The notes: generated by a model not told the origin, from the letters alone. A stretch of DNA of 64,000 nucleotides from Methylococcus geothermalis (GCF_012769535.1 NZ_CP046565.1:2866501-2930500); one strand, 5' to 3'; positions 1 through 8,832 are shown, counted from the stretch's first letter. Program-made: numbers and translations.

Positions 1-1336
1 CGAGCTGTTCATTCCACAGGGTATCGCGGTGCAGCCCGATGATCGCGCAGGCCAGAGCCACCGCCATCGGCACCAGCCACCGTAACGGCCGCAGCCGGCT
101 TGCAAGCCGAACCAGAACCTCTCCCGCCCGGCTCAGGTCGTGAATCCGGAAATGTCCGGGCAGCAAGCCCGGCAACACCCAGCGGGTGACGGCCGCCGCC
201 GCAAGCAGTCCCGCGATCGAGTAAACTCCGAGCTGGGAAAAACCGGGGAAGCCGGACAAGGCCAAAGGCAGTGCGCCGCACACCGAGGTCAGCACCCCCA
301 GCCGGATGGTCGACCAGTACAGATCGAACCAGCCACGGCGCCCGTCCTCCCCGCTTCCCTCGCCGGCCTGGACGAACAGATAGATGGCGTAGTCCACCGC
401 TTCACCGATGAGCGTCGCGCCGAACCCCAGCGTCATGCCGTAGACCACGCCGAAGCCCAGGCTCACGGCCGCGATGCCGGCCGCCGCGCCGGTGGCCACC
501 GGCACCAGCCCCAGCGCCAGCGCCGTGACCGAGCGGTATACGGCGAGCAGCAGGACGACCACCAGAGCCGTGCCGATCGCCGACAGGCGGATGGCCTCGC
601 CCTTGATCCGCTCCCGCGCCTCCACGGTGAATACCGCCGGGCCGGACAGCATCAGCCGGGCATCGGTGCCGCCGGCCTGCGCCGCGGCGCCGGCGAATGC
701 GGCGCGGATCGCGGCAAGCGCCTGCTGCTGCGCGTCGGTGTCCGATCCTGCGGCGCGAATCTGGGCGAGCAACAGCGCTCGCTTGCGGTCCCGCGACACC
801 CAGACTCCCCCGGCGGTTTCCGGACGCGCCTCCGTCTCCATACGGTCGAGGATTTCCAGCAGCTCGCCGGTGGGATCGCTTGGCAGCAGAGACTTCGTCA
901 TCAGTCCCGTCGAGGAGGCGACCCGGTCGATGGAAGCGCGCACCGCCGCCCGCAGCCCCTCCACCGAAAATCGCTCGGGCGTCACGGCCGGGCTCAGCAG
1001 GTAACGCCGACGGAACAGCAGTTCCCGTTCGGGCTCGCCCTCGGCCGCTGCGCCGTTGCTCACCGCCGAAAACCGGGCGTCCTGACGCAGCCGATCCGCC
1101 ATGAGGCCGGACAGACGGAGGCGGACCGCTTCGGTCGCGCCTTCGACGGCGATCAGGATCAGCCGCGAGGCGGGGCCCTCCCGCAACTGGTCGATCAGCA
1201 GCTGCTCGCTCGCGCTGGGGCGGCTCGGCAGGAACGCCGACAGGTCGGTCGCCAGCCGCATGCGACCCGCCGCCACAGCGAAGACGCAGACCGAGACGAG
1301 CCAGACGACGAGCGGCCAACGCCGCGAAGCGGTCAT
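1..1336 (-). CDS. MMPL/RND-superfamily exporter, 3' part cut by window edge
   Basis: Translating the minus strand from the ATG at 1336 gives 445 open codons with no stop before base 1, so the C-terminal part lies outside the window. An N-terminal membrane segment is followed by a large periplasmic region. A hydrophobic block then begins near LSAIGTALVVVLLLAVYRS and contains GEAVDYAIYLF, the RND-type intramembrane signature. The ATG overlaps the stop of the LolA-like gene as ATGA, so the two are translationally coupled. In aryl-polyene clusters this exporter class is thought to move the finished lipid toward the outer membrane. Function is inferred from family and context; a general MMPL lipid exporter is the fallback. 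Confidence 0.85.
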   Translation of the reverse strand, partial: MTASRRWPLVVWLVSVCVFAVAAGRMRLATDLSAFLPSRPSASEQLLIDQLREGPASRLILIAVEGATEAVRLRLSGLMADRLRQDARFSAVSNGAAAEGEPERELLFRRRYLLSPAVTPERFSVEGLRAAVRASIDRVASSTGLMTKSLLPSDPTGELLEILDRMETEARPETAGGVWVSRDRKRALLLAQIRAAGSDTDAQQQALAAIRAAFAGAAAQAGGTDARLMLSGPAVFTVEARERIKGEAIRLSAIGTALVVVLLLAVYRSVTALALGLVPVATGAAAGIAAVSLGFGVVYGMTLGFGATLIGEAVDYAIYLFVQAGEGSGEDGRRGWFDLYWSTIRLGVLTSVCGALPLALSGFPGFSQLGVYSIAGLLAAAAVTRWVLPGLLPGHFRIHDLSRAGEVLVRLASRLRPLRWLVPMAVALACAIIGLHRDTLWNEQL

Positions 1337-1914
1337 CGCTGCGGAATCTCCCGGATCGACATGACCGAGTAGTCGCCGCCGGGCTGGTGGATTTCGACCC
1401 GATCGACCCTGCCGTCCGAACCGCCAATGCGGATGTAGGCGACCCGTTCGGCCACCGCCGGTGTTGAAGGGACCAGCAGCAACGTCCAACGGCGGGCATC
1501 ACCATTGAGGGACAGCCGGTAGATTTTTTCCAGAGCGGCGCAGTCGCCCATCAGGGTGGAGCGGATGCTGCCGACCAGGGCGGCGATTTCAGGGTATTCA
1601 TCCAATCCCACGCTGCGGCGCTCGCTTCCCCGCTCCAGGCTCAGGCGCTCGCCTTCCAGCACCAGCCTCTCCCTCAGCGGCCTGATCGTCCGCTTCTCCA
1701 ACCGGTCCGGTGCGGCGAACGACAGCTCGCCCGAGGACTCGACCGGCTCGGTCAATACCGAGACGTATTTTTTTTCCACGAACTCGGCCGTGCCGGAGGT
1801 CTGGGCGGCAAGCGCCCGCATCAACTGGGCGAGACTCCAGGGCTCGGCCTGCGCCGCCGTAGCAAAGGCGATCAGGGCGAGGAAAAAGCCGATGAATCCC
1901 GCGCGAAATCCCAT
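1333..1914 (-). CDS. LolA-like periplasmic lipoprotein/lipid carrier
   Basis: This 193-residue protein begins with a clear signal peptide (hydrophobic FIGFFLALIAFATA, then AQA-E cleavage). Length and layout fit LolA-type carriers: an N-terminal segment that limits its targets (FVEKKYVSVLTEPVESSGEL), a DRLEKRTIRP strand and late beta strands. LolA relatives beside MMPL exporters are regular members of aryl-polyene clusters, where they probably shuttle a hydrophobic product across the periplasm, unlike the housekeeping LolA. The gene starts 5 nt after the acyltransferase stop and overlaps the exporter by 4 nt. Functional assignment is inferred; fold assignment is moderately strong. Confidence 0.75.
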   Translation of the reverse strand: MGFRAGFIGFFLALIAFATAAQAEPWSLAQLMRALAAQTSGTAEFVEKKYVSVLTEPVESSGELSFAAPDRLEKRTIRPLRERLVLEGERLSLERGSERRSVGLDEYPEIAALVGSIRSTLMGDCAALEKIYRLSLNGDARRWTLLLVPSTPAVAERVAYIRIGGSDGRVDRVEIHQPGGDYSVMSIREIPQR

Positions 1915-1919
1915 GAATC

Positions 1920-2867
1920 CTACCCCTCGACTTCGGTCCGCCCTTCGCTCGCGGCCCAGAAATCGAAAAAATTGAACCAGTTGTAAGGCTGGGCACGGCA
2001 GAAAGCTTCCAGGCGGGATACATAGCGGGCCAGGGCGGCGGGTACCGCTTCGGCCTGATCAGCGGATATGTCGGAGAAATCCGCCAGCCTCTCGAAATGG
2101 ATCTCGTAGCGGTTGCCGCCCCTATGCAGCCCGGCCATGAACAGCACCGGCCGCTTCATGAGCGCCGCCATCCGCAAAGGACCGGTCGGAAACCGCGCCA
2201 CCCCGCCCAGGAACGGCAACTTCATGGCGGGCTCGGAACCCAGCGTGCGGTCGCCCAGCATGCCGACGATCTTGCCCCGATCCAGCGCCTCGCGCAGCCG
2301 CAGCATGGCATCGACCCGTCCCAGCGGAATGACATCTCCAACCCGGCCGGGAGCGATCGCCGCGAGCATGGCGTTGATCTTGCGGGCGTTCTCCTCGTAC
2401 ATGACCATCGCCGGCTCGAGACCGGGACGCTGCCTGGCGACCGCGCGCAACACCTCGAAACTGCCGAAATGCGCCCCCAGCAGGAAAGCGCCCCGTCCCT
2501 CGGCCAGGACCTCGTGCATCGCTTCTTCCCCGACGATGGCGACATCGAAACGGGCGAACTCGTCGTTGAGCAGGTACACCCGGTCGTGGATGGTGGAGGC
2601 GAAACGGAAGAAGTGGCGATAGCAATCGGCGAGCCGGGGCGGACGCCCGAGCACCCGGCTCAGATAGTTCCGGGACGCCCGGTGGGCGCCGGCCGCGAAC
2701 AGCAGGAAATAGATCACGATGAGATGAAGCACCAGGCGCCCGGCGCGCCGGCCCAGATGCAGCGAAATCCACGCCATGATCCGCAGGAAGAACATGTTGC
2801 TGCGCTCGGGCCGCTCCGCCCAGTGCGGGGCGGCTGCCGACTCGCGCTGCGGGGACGAATCGTTCAT
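1920..2867 (-). CDS. LpxL/HtrB-like lipid acyltransferase
   Basis: The 315-residue protein has one N-terminal membrane segment (LVLHLIVIYFLLFAAGA) followed by an LPLAT domain. The catalytic H-x4-E motif is visible as LLGAHFGSFE near residue 131, and a glycine-rich LGDRTLGSEPAMKLPFLGG segment follows, as in lipid A late acyltransferases. The ATG at 2867 overlaps the end of the dehydratase gene by 4 nt, which fixes the start. It probably transfers a polyenoyl or fatty acyl chain from the cluster ACP to a lipid or sugar acceptor at the inner membrane. A role in ordinary lipid A assembly is less likely given the neighbours. Confidence 0.82.
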   Translation of the reverse strand: MNDSSPQRESAAAPHWAERPERSNMFFLRIMAWISLHLGRRAGRLVLHLIVIYFLLFAAGAHRASRNYLSRVLGRPPRLADCYRHFFRFASTIHDRVYLLNDEFARFDVAIVGEEAMHEVLAEGRGAFLLGAHFGSFEVLRAVARQRPGLEPAMVMYEENARKINAMLAAIAPGRVGDVIPLGRVDAMLRLREALDRGKIVGMLGDRTLGSEPAMKLPFLGGVARFPTGPLRMAALMKRPVLFMAGLHRGGNRYEIHFERLADFSDISADQAEAVPAALARYVSRLEAFCRAQPYNWFNFFDFWAASEGRTEVEG

Positions 2868-3169
2868 CGGGGGATCAGGGTTCCGCTGGCGACCGTTCGG
2901 CCGTTCGAGGCGAGACTGAACCGGACGGCGCCCCGCTCCGCCCATCGGTATTCCAGCGACACCTCGCTGCCGGGCGCGAGCGGCGCCGGAAACTTGGCGG
3001 CCGACAGGCGGCAGGCGCAGAGATCGATCGCCAATGCCGATTCCAGCCGGCCCAGGATCTCGTCCAGCAGCACCGCCCCCGGCACCACCGGAAACCCCGG
3101 AAAATGGCCGCCACAGGCCGGATGGTCCTCCGCGATGCGGAACCCGATGGTTCCCGCCGCGTCGCTCAC
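2864..3169 (-). CDS. FabA/FabZ-like 3-hydroxyacyl-ACP dehydratase (hotdog fold)
   Basis: A compact 101-residue hotdog protein. The segment HFPGFPVVPGAVLLDEI matches the active-site helix of FabZ/FabA dehydratases, with His near residue 21. At the position of the catalytic acid it has Asp, as FabA does, rather than the FabZ Glu. The start is the GTG at 3169, which overlaps the ligase stop as GTGA; no ATG lies in a sensible place. Small dehydratases of this type create the conjugated double bonds in aryl-polyene clusters. Its place between the ligase and acyltransferase genes supports that role. Substrate chain length cannot be read from the sequence. Confidence 0.78.
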   Translation of the reverse strand: MSDAAGTIGFRIAEDHPACGGHFPGFPVVPGAVLLDEILGRLESALAIDLCACRLSAAKFPAPLAPGSEVSLEYRWAERGAVRFSLASNGRTVASGTLIPR

Positions 3170-4497
3170 GACGCCTCCCGCAGGCTTTCCGACAACGCCT
3201 CCAGCGCCCCGCGGGGCAGCTTGCCGGTGGCATTGCGCGGAAGGCAGGCGACCAGATGCAAGGGACGCGGCAGAAAAGCCGGATCGAGCCGCTCCCGGAG
3301 CGCCTGCATCAGACTCGCCTGGGTCAGGCCCGGGGCGACGGCGTAGGCCGTCAGCCGCGTGACCGAGCCGTGGGCTTGCTCGTCCGGCATCACGAACACG
3401 GCATCCAACACGCCGGGAATCGCCGCGATCTGATGATTGAGATAGGCCAGCGAGGTGCGCTTGCCGGCGATGTTGATCATGTCGCCGGAACGCCCCAGCC
3501 AGACGAAGCGTTGCGGCGACGTCAGTTCCAGCACGTCGTCCAGACGCACTTCGCCGGCGACATGCCCGCCCCGCACCCGGAAACCGTCCTTCGCCCGGTA
3601 GATCGAGATACCCGGAAACGCCGTCCATTCCGGCCCCTCGACCGAACGCCGGGTCGCGAGCTGACCGGCCTCGGTGCAGCCGTAGATTTCCAGGAGCGGC
3701 GCGCCGAAACGGGCTTCGGCGGCCTGGGCAAGCTGCGGCGCCAGAGGCGCGGTCGCCGAGACCAGCAGATCGACGGCAGGCAACGTCCCTTCGATAGTCA
3801 GCAGCGCGCGCAGGTGGAAAGGCGTGGTGACCAGCACGGCCGCGTCCGGCAACTGCTCGATCGCCGCGCAGACGTCCGCCGGATAGAACGGGCGGGCAGC
3901 GGCAAGCGCGGCCCCGTTTTGGAGCGGCAGCAGCACCGTGGATTCGAACCCGTACATGTGCTGGGCCGGCACCGTGCCGAGCACGATGTGCCTGCCCGCC
4001 GTGATGCCGAGCCGTTCGCCCTCGGCACGGGCGCTCCGCGCCAGGTTCCCCCAGGTCTTGGCGTGCGGCACGGGTGCGCCGGTGGAACCCGAGGTGAGGG
4101 CGATCGCCGCGATCTGGTCGGGGTGGGGAACCGGCACCCGCTCCACGTCCGCGATGGACAAATCCTCCGGATAAAGGAGGAGCGGCAGATCGATCGCCCG
4201 ATGCGGGTCGTCCGTGAGGCAGTAGACCCCCGGGAACGATCGGGCCAATTGCCGCACGGTCTCCGGCGTCAGGGTCGGCGGCAGCAGGCTGATCTGGCGG
4301 CGCAGCAAGGCGGCGGCGAAAACCACGGCAAAACGGTAGCGATCCGCGCAGTCGTTCAGCAGATAAGGCCGCTCGGGCAGACGGCCGGCCAGGCTGGCGG
4401 CCTCGCCGAGAAACTCACGAACGGTGACTGCACGCCCCTTGCAGCAGGCAATGATGTCCCGGTCGGAAGAATGCGTCAGGATGGGGAAATCGATCAT
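3166..4497 (-). CDS. AMP-dependent acyl/aryl-CoA or -ACP ligase
   Basis: This 443-residue ANL-superfamily adenylation enzyme is shorter than typical acyl-CoA synthetases. The phosphate-binding loop is seen as TSGSTGAPVPHAK near residue 134, an aromatic-site motif EIYGCTEAG lies mid-protein, and the C-terminal catalytic lysine is in NATGKLPRG near residue 426. It should activate a carboxylic acid (in aryl-polyene systems, an aromatic starter such as 4-hydroxybenzoate) as the adenylate and load it on an acyl carrier protein. The gene lies 21 nt after the membrane-protein gene and overlaps the dehydratase gene. The substrate is inferred only from cluster type. Confidence 0.82.
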   Translation of the reverse strand: MIDFPILTHSSDRDIIACCKGRAVTVREFLGEAASLAGRLPERPYLLNDCADRYRFAVVFAAALLRRQISLLPPTLTPETVRQLARSFPGVYCLTDDPHRAIDLPLLLYPEDLSIADVERVPVPHPDQIAAIALTSGSTGAPVPHAKTWGNLARSARAEGERLGITAGRHIVLGTVPAQHMYGFESTVLLPLQNGAALAAARPFYPADVCAAIEQLPDAAVLVTTPFHLRALLTIEGTLPAVDLLVSATAPLAPQLAQAAEARFGAPLLEIYGCTEAGQLATRRSVEGPEWTAFPGISIYRAKDGFRVRGGHVAGEVRLDDVLELTSPQRFVWLGRSGDMINIAGKRTSLAYLNHQIAAIPGVLDAVFVMPDEQAHGSVTRLTAYAVAPGLTQASLMQALRERLDPAFLPRPLHLVACLPRNATGKLPRGALEALSESLREAS

Positions 4498-4518
4498 GCC
4501 TCGAGTCCGCTGCGGACC

Positions 4519-5193
4519 TCATCCCTGTCCCGATTCCGCGACAGCCCCGGCAGGCTTGGACGACGCCGAGAAGGAGCGGAAACTCGTCATGATCGAGGCA
4601 TGCTGGAAATCCGGCAGCGCCCGCAAGCGAATACGGTATTCCGCCACGAACATCGCGATCGCCAGAGGCAGATTCACGAAATTGGCGAAGATCGACCAGG
4701 CGTCGATGGAAGCGAAGAAAAACAGCAGCAGGGATACCGCCGCGACGCTTCCAAAAAAAACCGTCCAGGCCGCTGTCACCGCCCGGGAATAGCGCTCCAC
4801 CTCGGGTGGCAGGACGCCATGGACCGAACGCGCCAGCCGGGTACACAACGGCTCGCGCCCGGCCAGCAGAGTGCTCCCGAACCCCCATCCCAGCAGCGCG
4901 TTGATGCCGACATGCTCGGCGAGATAGGCGTAAAGCACCTTGTCGCCCGGCGCCATCCGCTCCGGCGACAACCACAGCAGCACCAGCAGGCCGGCGCCGG
5001 CCCCCAGCAGCAGGTAACGCCAGCGTGACCGCCAGGCGACAGCCCCCGCCGCGACCGCTACCGGCGCGAGGGGAAGCCACGCCGCCAGCGAACTCCCCGC
5101 ATGAACGGCCATGACGTAATGATTGAGTACGGCATAAGCCGCAAGCGCGATCCCGGCAACGATCCAATACAACGGAAGGCGGCTCCGGGACAT
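4519..5193 (-). CDS. Multi-pass inner-membrane protein of the aryl-polyene cluster type (COG4648-like)
   Basis: A 224-residue integral membrane protein with about five to six hydrophobic segments (for example WIVAGIALAAYAVLNHYVMA, YLLLGAGAGLLVLLWL, SVAAVSLLLFFFASI). The conserved stretch VERYSRAVTAAW followed by an aromatic membrane helix and FANFVNLPLAIAMF is typical of the unnamed membrane protein that regularly sits between the ACP and ligase genes of aryl-polyene loci. Its biochemical role is not known. The ATG at 5193 shares one base with the ACP stop (TGATG), which argues for this start over a GTG six bases upstream. Confidence 0.72.
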   Translation of the reverse strand: MSRSRLPLYWIVAGIALAAYAVLNHYVMAVHAGSSLAAWLPLAPVAVAAGAVAWRSRWRYLLLGAGAGLLVLLWLSPERMAPGDKVLYAYLAEHVGINALLGWGFGSTLLAGREPLCTRLARSVHGVLPPEVERYSRAVTAAWTVFFGSVAAVSLLLFFFASIDAWSIFANFVNLPLAIAMFVAEYRIRLRALPDFQHASIMTSFRSFSASSKPAGAVAESGQG

Positions 5194-5465
5194 CAACACT
5201 CGACCCGGTGGACCGCGATATGCTGAGACAGACTGCGCAGCGAACCGAAGATTCGGACGTTGTCCTCGTTGTCCGCCCGCAATTGGAAGCCGTAACGTTT
5301 GGAAACGACCAGCGCGATCTCCAGGATGTCGATCGAATCCAGGCCGAGTCCCTCGCGATACAAGGGCGCTTCCGGATCGACGGCCTCGGGGCTGACGTCC
5401 AGATTCAGGGTGGAGATCACCAGATCCGTCACCTCACGCTCGAGCGTCTCGTTCGCGAGCGTCAT
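5193..5465 (-). CDS. Acyl carrier protein
   Basis: A 90-residue acidic carrier protein. The phosphopantetheine attachment serine is S44 in GLGLDSIDILEI. The family's three-helix layout is evident. The ATG at 5465 is chosen because GGAAGGA lies just upstream of it; an in-frame ATG 33 nt earlier lacks such a site. It is the first gene of the visible cluster, so it probably carries the growing polyene chain for the ligase, dehydratase and acyltransferase encoded downstream. It is distinct from a housekeeping AcpP, since the genes that flank acpP in fatty-acid operons are absent. Confidence 0.88.
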   Translation of the reverse strand: MTLANETLEREVTDLVISTLNLDVSPEAVDPEAPLYREGLGLDSIDILEIALVVSKRYGFQLRADNEDNVRIFGSLRSLSQHIAVHRVEC

Positions 5466-5525
5466 CGTCGTCCTTCCGTGATTCAGTGGATGAGACATAG
5501 GCTAGTTGAACGATAAAGAATCGAA

Positions 5526-5531
5526 ATTATA
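5526..5531 (-). promoter_or_regulatory. Possible -10 hexamer of the ACP-led operon
   Basis: Read on the minus strand this is a perfect TATAAT, about 60 nt upstream of the ACP start codon, in the non-coding gap between the activator and ACP genes. No convincing -35 hexamer is placed at 16-18 nt, so the call is tentative. The rest of the gap 5466-5688 shows no supported gene. Confidence 0.3.
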
Positions 5532-5688
5532 GGGTTTCCGGGTGGATTGTGCATGGCCGCAGGATCGGCACCGCCGAGGCCGCCACCTGCAGGAATCCCT
5601 GGCAGAGGATGCACACACAATGCCAAGCCCAAGGCTCCGCCGGAGTACATCCCGCCCAACGGGGCCGCTCCCGCGCCTTCCTGCGCCT

Positions 5689-7254
5689 TCAGCCCCGAAA
5701 TTTGGCCGGGTCCATACCGTAGGCGCGTAGTTTCAGGTACACCGCTCTCGGGGTCAGCTCCATCCCTTCGGCAACCGCGTTCACATTGCCTTGGGCGCGC
5801 CGCAGCGCCTGCTCCAGATAGGCCCGCTCCAGCCGGTCGAGCATCTGCCGGCGAAGTTCCTTCCAGGATTGCTCCCTCGCCTCAGGCGGAAGGTCCGGCA
5901 GGGGAATGTCGGTGATTTCCGGAAGCCGGGCGAACAGCACCGCTTTTTCCAGGGTGTTTTCCAGTTCGCGGACGTTTCCGGGCCAGGCGCAAGCCCGCAG
6001 TCTGGCCATGACTTCCGGGCTCACCGAATTCACGGGTTTCCCGTAGCGCTTGCTCAAACGCCGGAGTATCAGGTCCACCAGATGGGGCAGATCTTCCGGG
6101 CGCTGGCGCAGTGGCGGAATCGCGATCCTGACGACATTGATCCGATAATACAGGTCCTGGCGGAAACGGCCTTCCGCAACGGCCTTTTCGAGGTCGCAAT
6201 TGGTGGCGGATATGATCCGGGTATCCACCATCAGCGTTTGATGTCCCCCGACGCGCTCCAATTCGCCTTCCTGGATGACCCGCAGCAAGCGGGTCTGGAT
6301 CGCAGGCGTCAGCGCATCCACCTCGTCCAGGAACAGGGTGCCGCCGTCGGCCCTTTCGAAATAGCCCCGGTGAACCTCGATCGCCCCGGTGAAAGCGCCC
6401 TTCTCGTGGCCGAACAATACGCTTTCGACGATGCCTTCCGGAATCGCACCGCAGTTGACCGCGATGAACGGCTTCTGGCAGCGCTCGCTCATGGCATGGA
6501 CGGCCCGAGCCACCAGTTCCTTGCCGACACCCGTCTCGCCGTGGATCAAGACCGTGGCGGGCGTGGGCGCGACCGTCTCGATCGCTTGCAACACCGCCTG
6601 CATGGCCGGCGAGCGGGCGACGATGATCGGGCGCCTGACCGATTCCTCGGCCTGATGGCGCGCGTTCATCTGGCACCAGATCCGATGCATCCGTTCGTCG
6701 ATGCGCGCCTGCAATTCGTCCATGGTCCGGCGGTCATCGCCGGGCGCGGTCGGCGCCAGATATTCGACCCCTTCCACGTCCCGGGCGGCCCCGCGATCGA
6801 GATGGACATGCACCTCGCAGCCGGCATCGCCCAAGGCGATCCGCCTGGCCAGAGTCACCTTGGCGTAGCCGAAATTCCGCGCTGCAATCCCGCCGAATAC
6901 GCTGGAAGTCATGCGGCAGAGTTCCGGAGAATTCTTCACGCCTTCACCGAAAGGGCAGCGGTCGTTCACCACGCGGATGCAGCCGACATCGCGCGAAGCC
7001 AGCGAGAACCGGCCGCCGATATGGTTTTTCAATCCGACGATCAAGTCCGCATAGCGCTCGGCGTCCAACGCACCCTCCACCGCGAACTCCTCCCGGAAAG
7101 CCTCTTCGAAGAATCGGCTCGCGCTGCGCGCGATCTGGTCGATCAACCGTTCCGCGGGGGCGATGCCCGCCTCCTCGCAGACGTGCATCAATTCGAGGAC
7201 GAACGTCTGAAGGAACCGGATGGGAGTCAAATGGGAAAAATTCGCGCTGTGCAT
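5689..7254 (-). CDS. Sigma-54-dependent transcriptional activator with Cys-containing sensor domain
   Basis: From the ATG at 7254 the product is 521 residues. An N-terminal sensory region holds several cysteines ([26 protein letters not shown]) and resembles the methanogen-output-domain type of ligand module. A complete AAA+ core follows: Walker A GETGVGKE, the sigma-54 contact loop GAFTGA, Walker B GGTLFLDE and the arginine-finger region. A Fis-type helix-turn-helix ends the protein ([21 protein letters not shown]). A GTG at 7383 would add 43 residues and swallow an inverted repeat, so I prefer 7254. There is no phosphoacceptor receiver domain. It is divergent from a gene pair with a sigma-54 promoter, its likely target. 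Confidence 0.9.
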   Translation of the reverse strand: MHSANFSHLTPIRFLQTFVLELMHVCEEAGIAPAERLIDQIARSASRFFEEAFREEFAVEGALDAERYADLIVGLKNHIGGRFSLASRDVGCIRVVNDRCPFGEGVKNSPELCRMTSSVFGGIAARNFGYAKVTLARRIALGDAGCEVHVHLDRGAARDVEGVEYLAPTAPGDDRRTMDELQARIDERMHRIWCQMNARHQAEESVRRPIIVARSPAMQAVLQAIETVAPTPATVLIHGETGVGKELVARAVHAMSERCQKPFIAVNCGAIPEGIVESVLFGHEKGAFTGAIEVHRGYFERADGGTLFLDEVDALTPAIQTRLLRVIQEGELERVGGHQTLMVDTRIISATNCDLEKAVAEGRFRQDLYYRINVVRIAIPPLRQRPEDLPHLVDLILRRLSKRYGKPVNSVSPEVMARLRACAWPGNVRELENTLEKAVLFARLPEITDIPLPDLPPEAREQSWKELRRQMLDRLERAYLEQALRRAQGNVNAVAEGMELTPRAVYLKLRAYGMDPAKFRG

Positions 7255-7323
7255 GCGTGGCCGGCAGAGTCGTCTGACTGTCGTGGCGACACGTGCTTCC
7301 CCGAAATACCGAATAAGCAAAGC

Positions 7324-7364
7324 GTCTCGCCGGAAACCGTGAAAGCTACCATGCCCGGCGAGAC
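7324..7364. promoter_or_regulatory. Perfect 10-bp inverted repeat, candidate activator-binding site
   Basis: GTCTCGCCGG at 7324-7333 is repeated inverted as CCGGCGAGAC at 7355-7364 with a 21-nt spacer. It lies about 90-130 bp upstream of the -24 element at 7457, the usual place for the enhancer of a sigma-54 activator, and next to the activator gene itself. A smaller inverted repeat, TGTCG-TGG-CGACA, lies at 7279-7291. Binding is inferred, not shown. Confidence 0.5.
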
Positions 7365-7455
7365 TTGTGAAATGCAATTTCACTCATTGAAATCAATCTT
7401 CTCATCCTGCCGGTGCAGTATTTTGTAAGCGACTGATTTTACCCATGACAGGCCT

Positions 7456-7471
7456 TGGCACAGCCCCTGCA
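7456..7471 (+). promoter_or_regulatory. Sigma-54 (-24/-12) promoter
   Basis: TTGGCACAGCCCCTGCA contains GG at 7457-7458 and GC at 7469-7470, exactly 12 nt apart, and a perfect TGGCAC -24 element followed by CTGCA at -12. This matches the family consensus TGGCAC-N5-TTGCA with one difference. Transcription should begin near 7482, giving a 5' leader of about 67 nt before the DUF938 gene. The divergent sigma-54 activator gene supports the call. Confidence 0.75.
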
Positions 7472-7548
7472 CCGTAGCTAACGCGCGCGACCAGCCGCGA
7501 TGGATGGCATGCTCGCAACCGTCGCTTTCCCTGAGGAGACTATCTGGC

Positions 7549-8193
7549 ATGAACTTGGACACACCACCGCTCGATCCGCATCCGTTCAGCCCATCTATGG
7601 CCTGGGCCGGATTCCGGAACCGCGATGCCATCCTCGAAGTTCTCCGGGACATCTTTCCCAGGAAAAAGTGCCGGGTGCTGGAATTCGCGTCGGGCAGCGG
7701 GATGCACGTACACTACTTTGCGCCGCATTTCGCCCATCTCACCTTCCATCCCTCCGATAAGGACGAAGAAGTGCTGCCCCACATCGAGGAGCGGACCAGG
7801 CAAAGCGGGCTCCGCAACGTCGCCAAGCCGCGACGGCTGGATCTGGGGCTACCGCACACCTGGCCGGACGGTGAAGAGTTCCACGCCATTTACTGTATCG
7901 ACGTCCTTCAGGTCGCTCCGGTATCCATTGCCGACGGGATGATGAAATGCGCTTCCAAGGTCCTGGCGGACGATGGCCTCCTGTTCGTCTATGGTCCGTT
8001 CCTGGATTACGGTCGGTTCACGGCCGCTTCCAACGAGGAATTCGACCGTAGACTGCGTTCGGCCGGAGAAGCCGGGTGGGGGTTGAAGGACATCGCCGAG
8101 TTGGACCGCGCCGCCGGTAGGAACGGCATGAGACTGGACGACGAAATCGATATGCCTTCAAACGATTTTGCCTTGATCTATCGCCGCGCCTGA
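7549..8193 (+). CDS. DUF938-family SAM-dependent methyltransferase
   Basis: The 214-residue protein has a class I methyltransferase glycine motif, VLEFASGSGMHVHYF, near residue 40, an acidic strand-2 end (HPSDKDEEV), and GEEFHAIYCIDVLQV at the motif-4 position. It ends with the DFALIYRR strand typical of DUF938. The start at 7549 follows GAGGAGA at a good distance; an upstream in-frame ATG at 7504 lacks one. It is first behind the sigma-54 promoter and 41 nt before the carbonic anhydrase gene, so the two are probably co-transcribed. The methyl acceptor is unknown for the family. Confidence 0.85.
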   Translation: MNLDTPPLDPHPFSPSMAWAGFRNRDAILEVLRDIFPRKKCRVLEFASGSGMHVHYFAPHFAHLTFHPSDKDEEVLPHIEERTRQSGLRNVAKPRRLDLGLPHTWPDGEEFHAIYCIDVLQVAPVSIADGMMKCASKVLADDGLLFVYGPFLDYGRFTAASNEEFDRRLRSAGEAGWGLKDIAELDRAAGRNGMRLDDEIDMPSNDFALIYRRA

Positions 8194-8234
8194 TCCCTCT
8201 ATCCATAACAACTCAACCATGAAGAGATAACACC

Positions 8235-8813
8235 ATGTCGCAGATTCTCAGCGAAGTACTGGCAGCCAATCAAGGCTATGCATCCACTTTCGACAAGGGC
8301 GATTTGCCCATGCCGCCCGGCAGACGTTTCGCGATTCTCACCTGCATGGACGCCCGCCTCGATCCGGCCAAGTACGCCGGTCTCAGCGAAGGCGACGCCC
8401 ATGTCATCCGCAATGCCGGGGGACGCGCCAGCGACGACGCCATTCGCTCGCTGGTGATTTCCTACAAATTGCTGGGCACCCGCGAATGGTTCGTGATCCA
8501 CCACACCGACTGCGGCATGGAAACCTTCACCAACGACGTCATGGTCGACCTCCTTTCCAGCAGCCTGAAAACGGCGTCGATCGATGCCGGCGGCTGGCAC
8601 GACTGCTGTCAAGGTCCCGGCAGCACCGAGGGCAAGTACATCAACTGGCTGACCATCGAGAACCAGGAACAAAGCGTGCTGGAGGACGTCACCCGCATTC
8701 GCCGCCATCCCCTCGTGCCCGCCGACATCCCGATCTACGGCTATATCTACGACGTCCGTACCGGTAGGCTGGTGGAGGTGCCGGAAGCGACCGCGGCCGG
8801 AATGGCCGGATAG
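8235..8813 (+). CDS. Beta-class carbonic anhydrase
   Basis: The 192-residue protein shows the zinc site of small beta-carbonic anhydrases: C37 in TCMDAR, with D39 and R41 forming the catalytic dyad, then H90 and C93 in HHTDCG. The IRNAGG segment also matches the family. It interconverts CO2 and bicarbonate in the cytoplasm, which would serve carboxylation or pH balance. It follows the DUF938 gene and appears to share its sigma-54 promoter, which is unusual control for a carbonic anhydrase. No signal peptide is present. Family assignment is firm; the physiological trigger is unknown. Confidence 0.92.
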   Translation: MSQILSEVLAANQGYASTFDKGDLPMPPGRRFAILTCMDARLDPAKYAGLSEGDAHVIRNAGGRASDDAIRSLVISYKLLGTREWFVIHHTDCGMETFTNDVMVDLLSSSLKTASIDAGGWHDCCQGPGSTEGKYINWLTIENQEQSVLEDVTRIRRHPLVPADIPIYGYIYDVRTGRLVEVPEATAAGMAG

Positions 8814-8832
8814 GCCACAGCCAGAGGCGGAG

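Noticed and set aside
3935-3960. tRNA T-loop-like GGGTTCGAATCC on the minus strand
   Set aside because: It encodes YGFES inside the acyl ligase and no cloverleaf or acceptor stem can be built around it.
3034-5028. A 664-codon plus-strand open frame across the ligase and membrane-protein genes
   Set aside because: It is low-complexity Arg/Gln/Pro-rich translation antisense to recognised, coupled genes.
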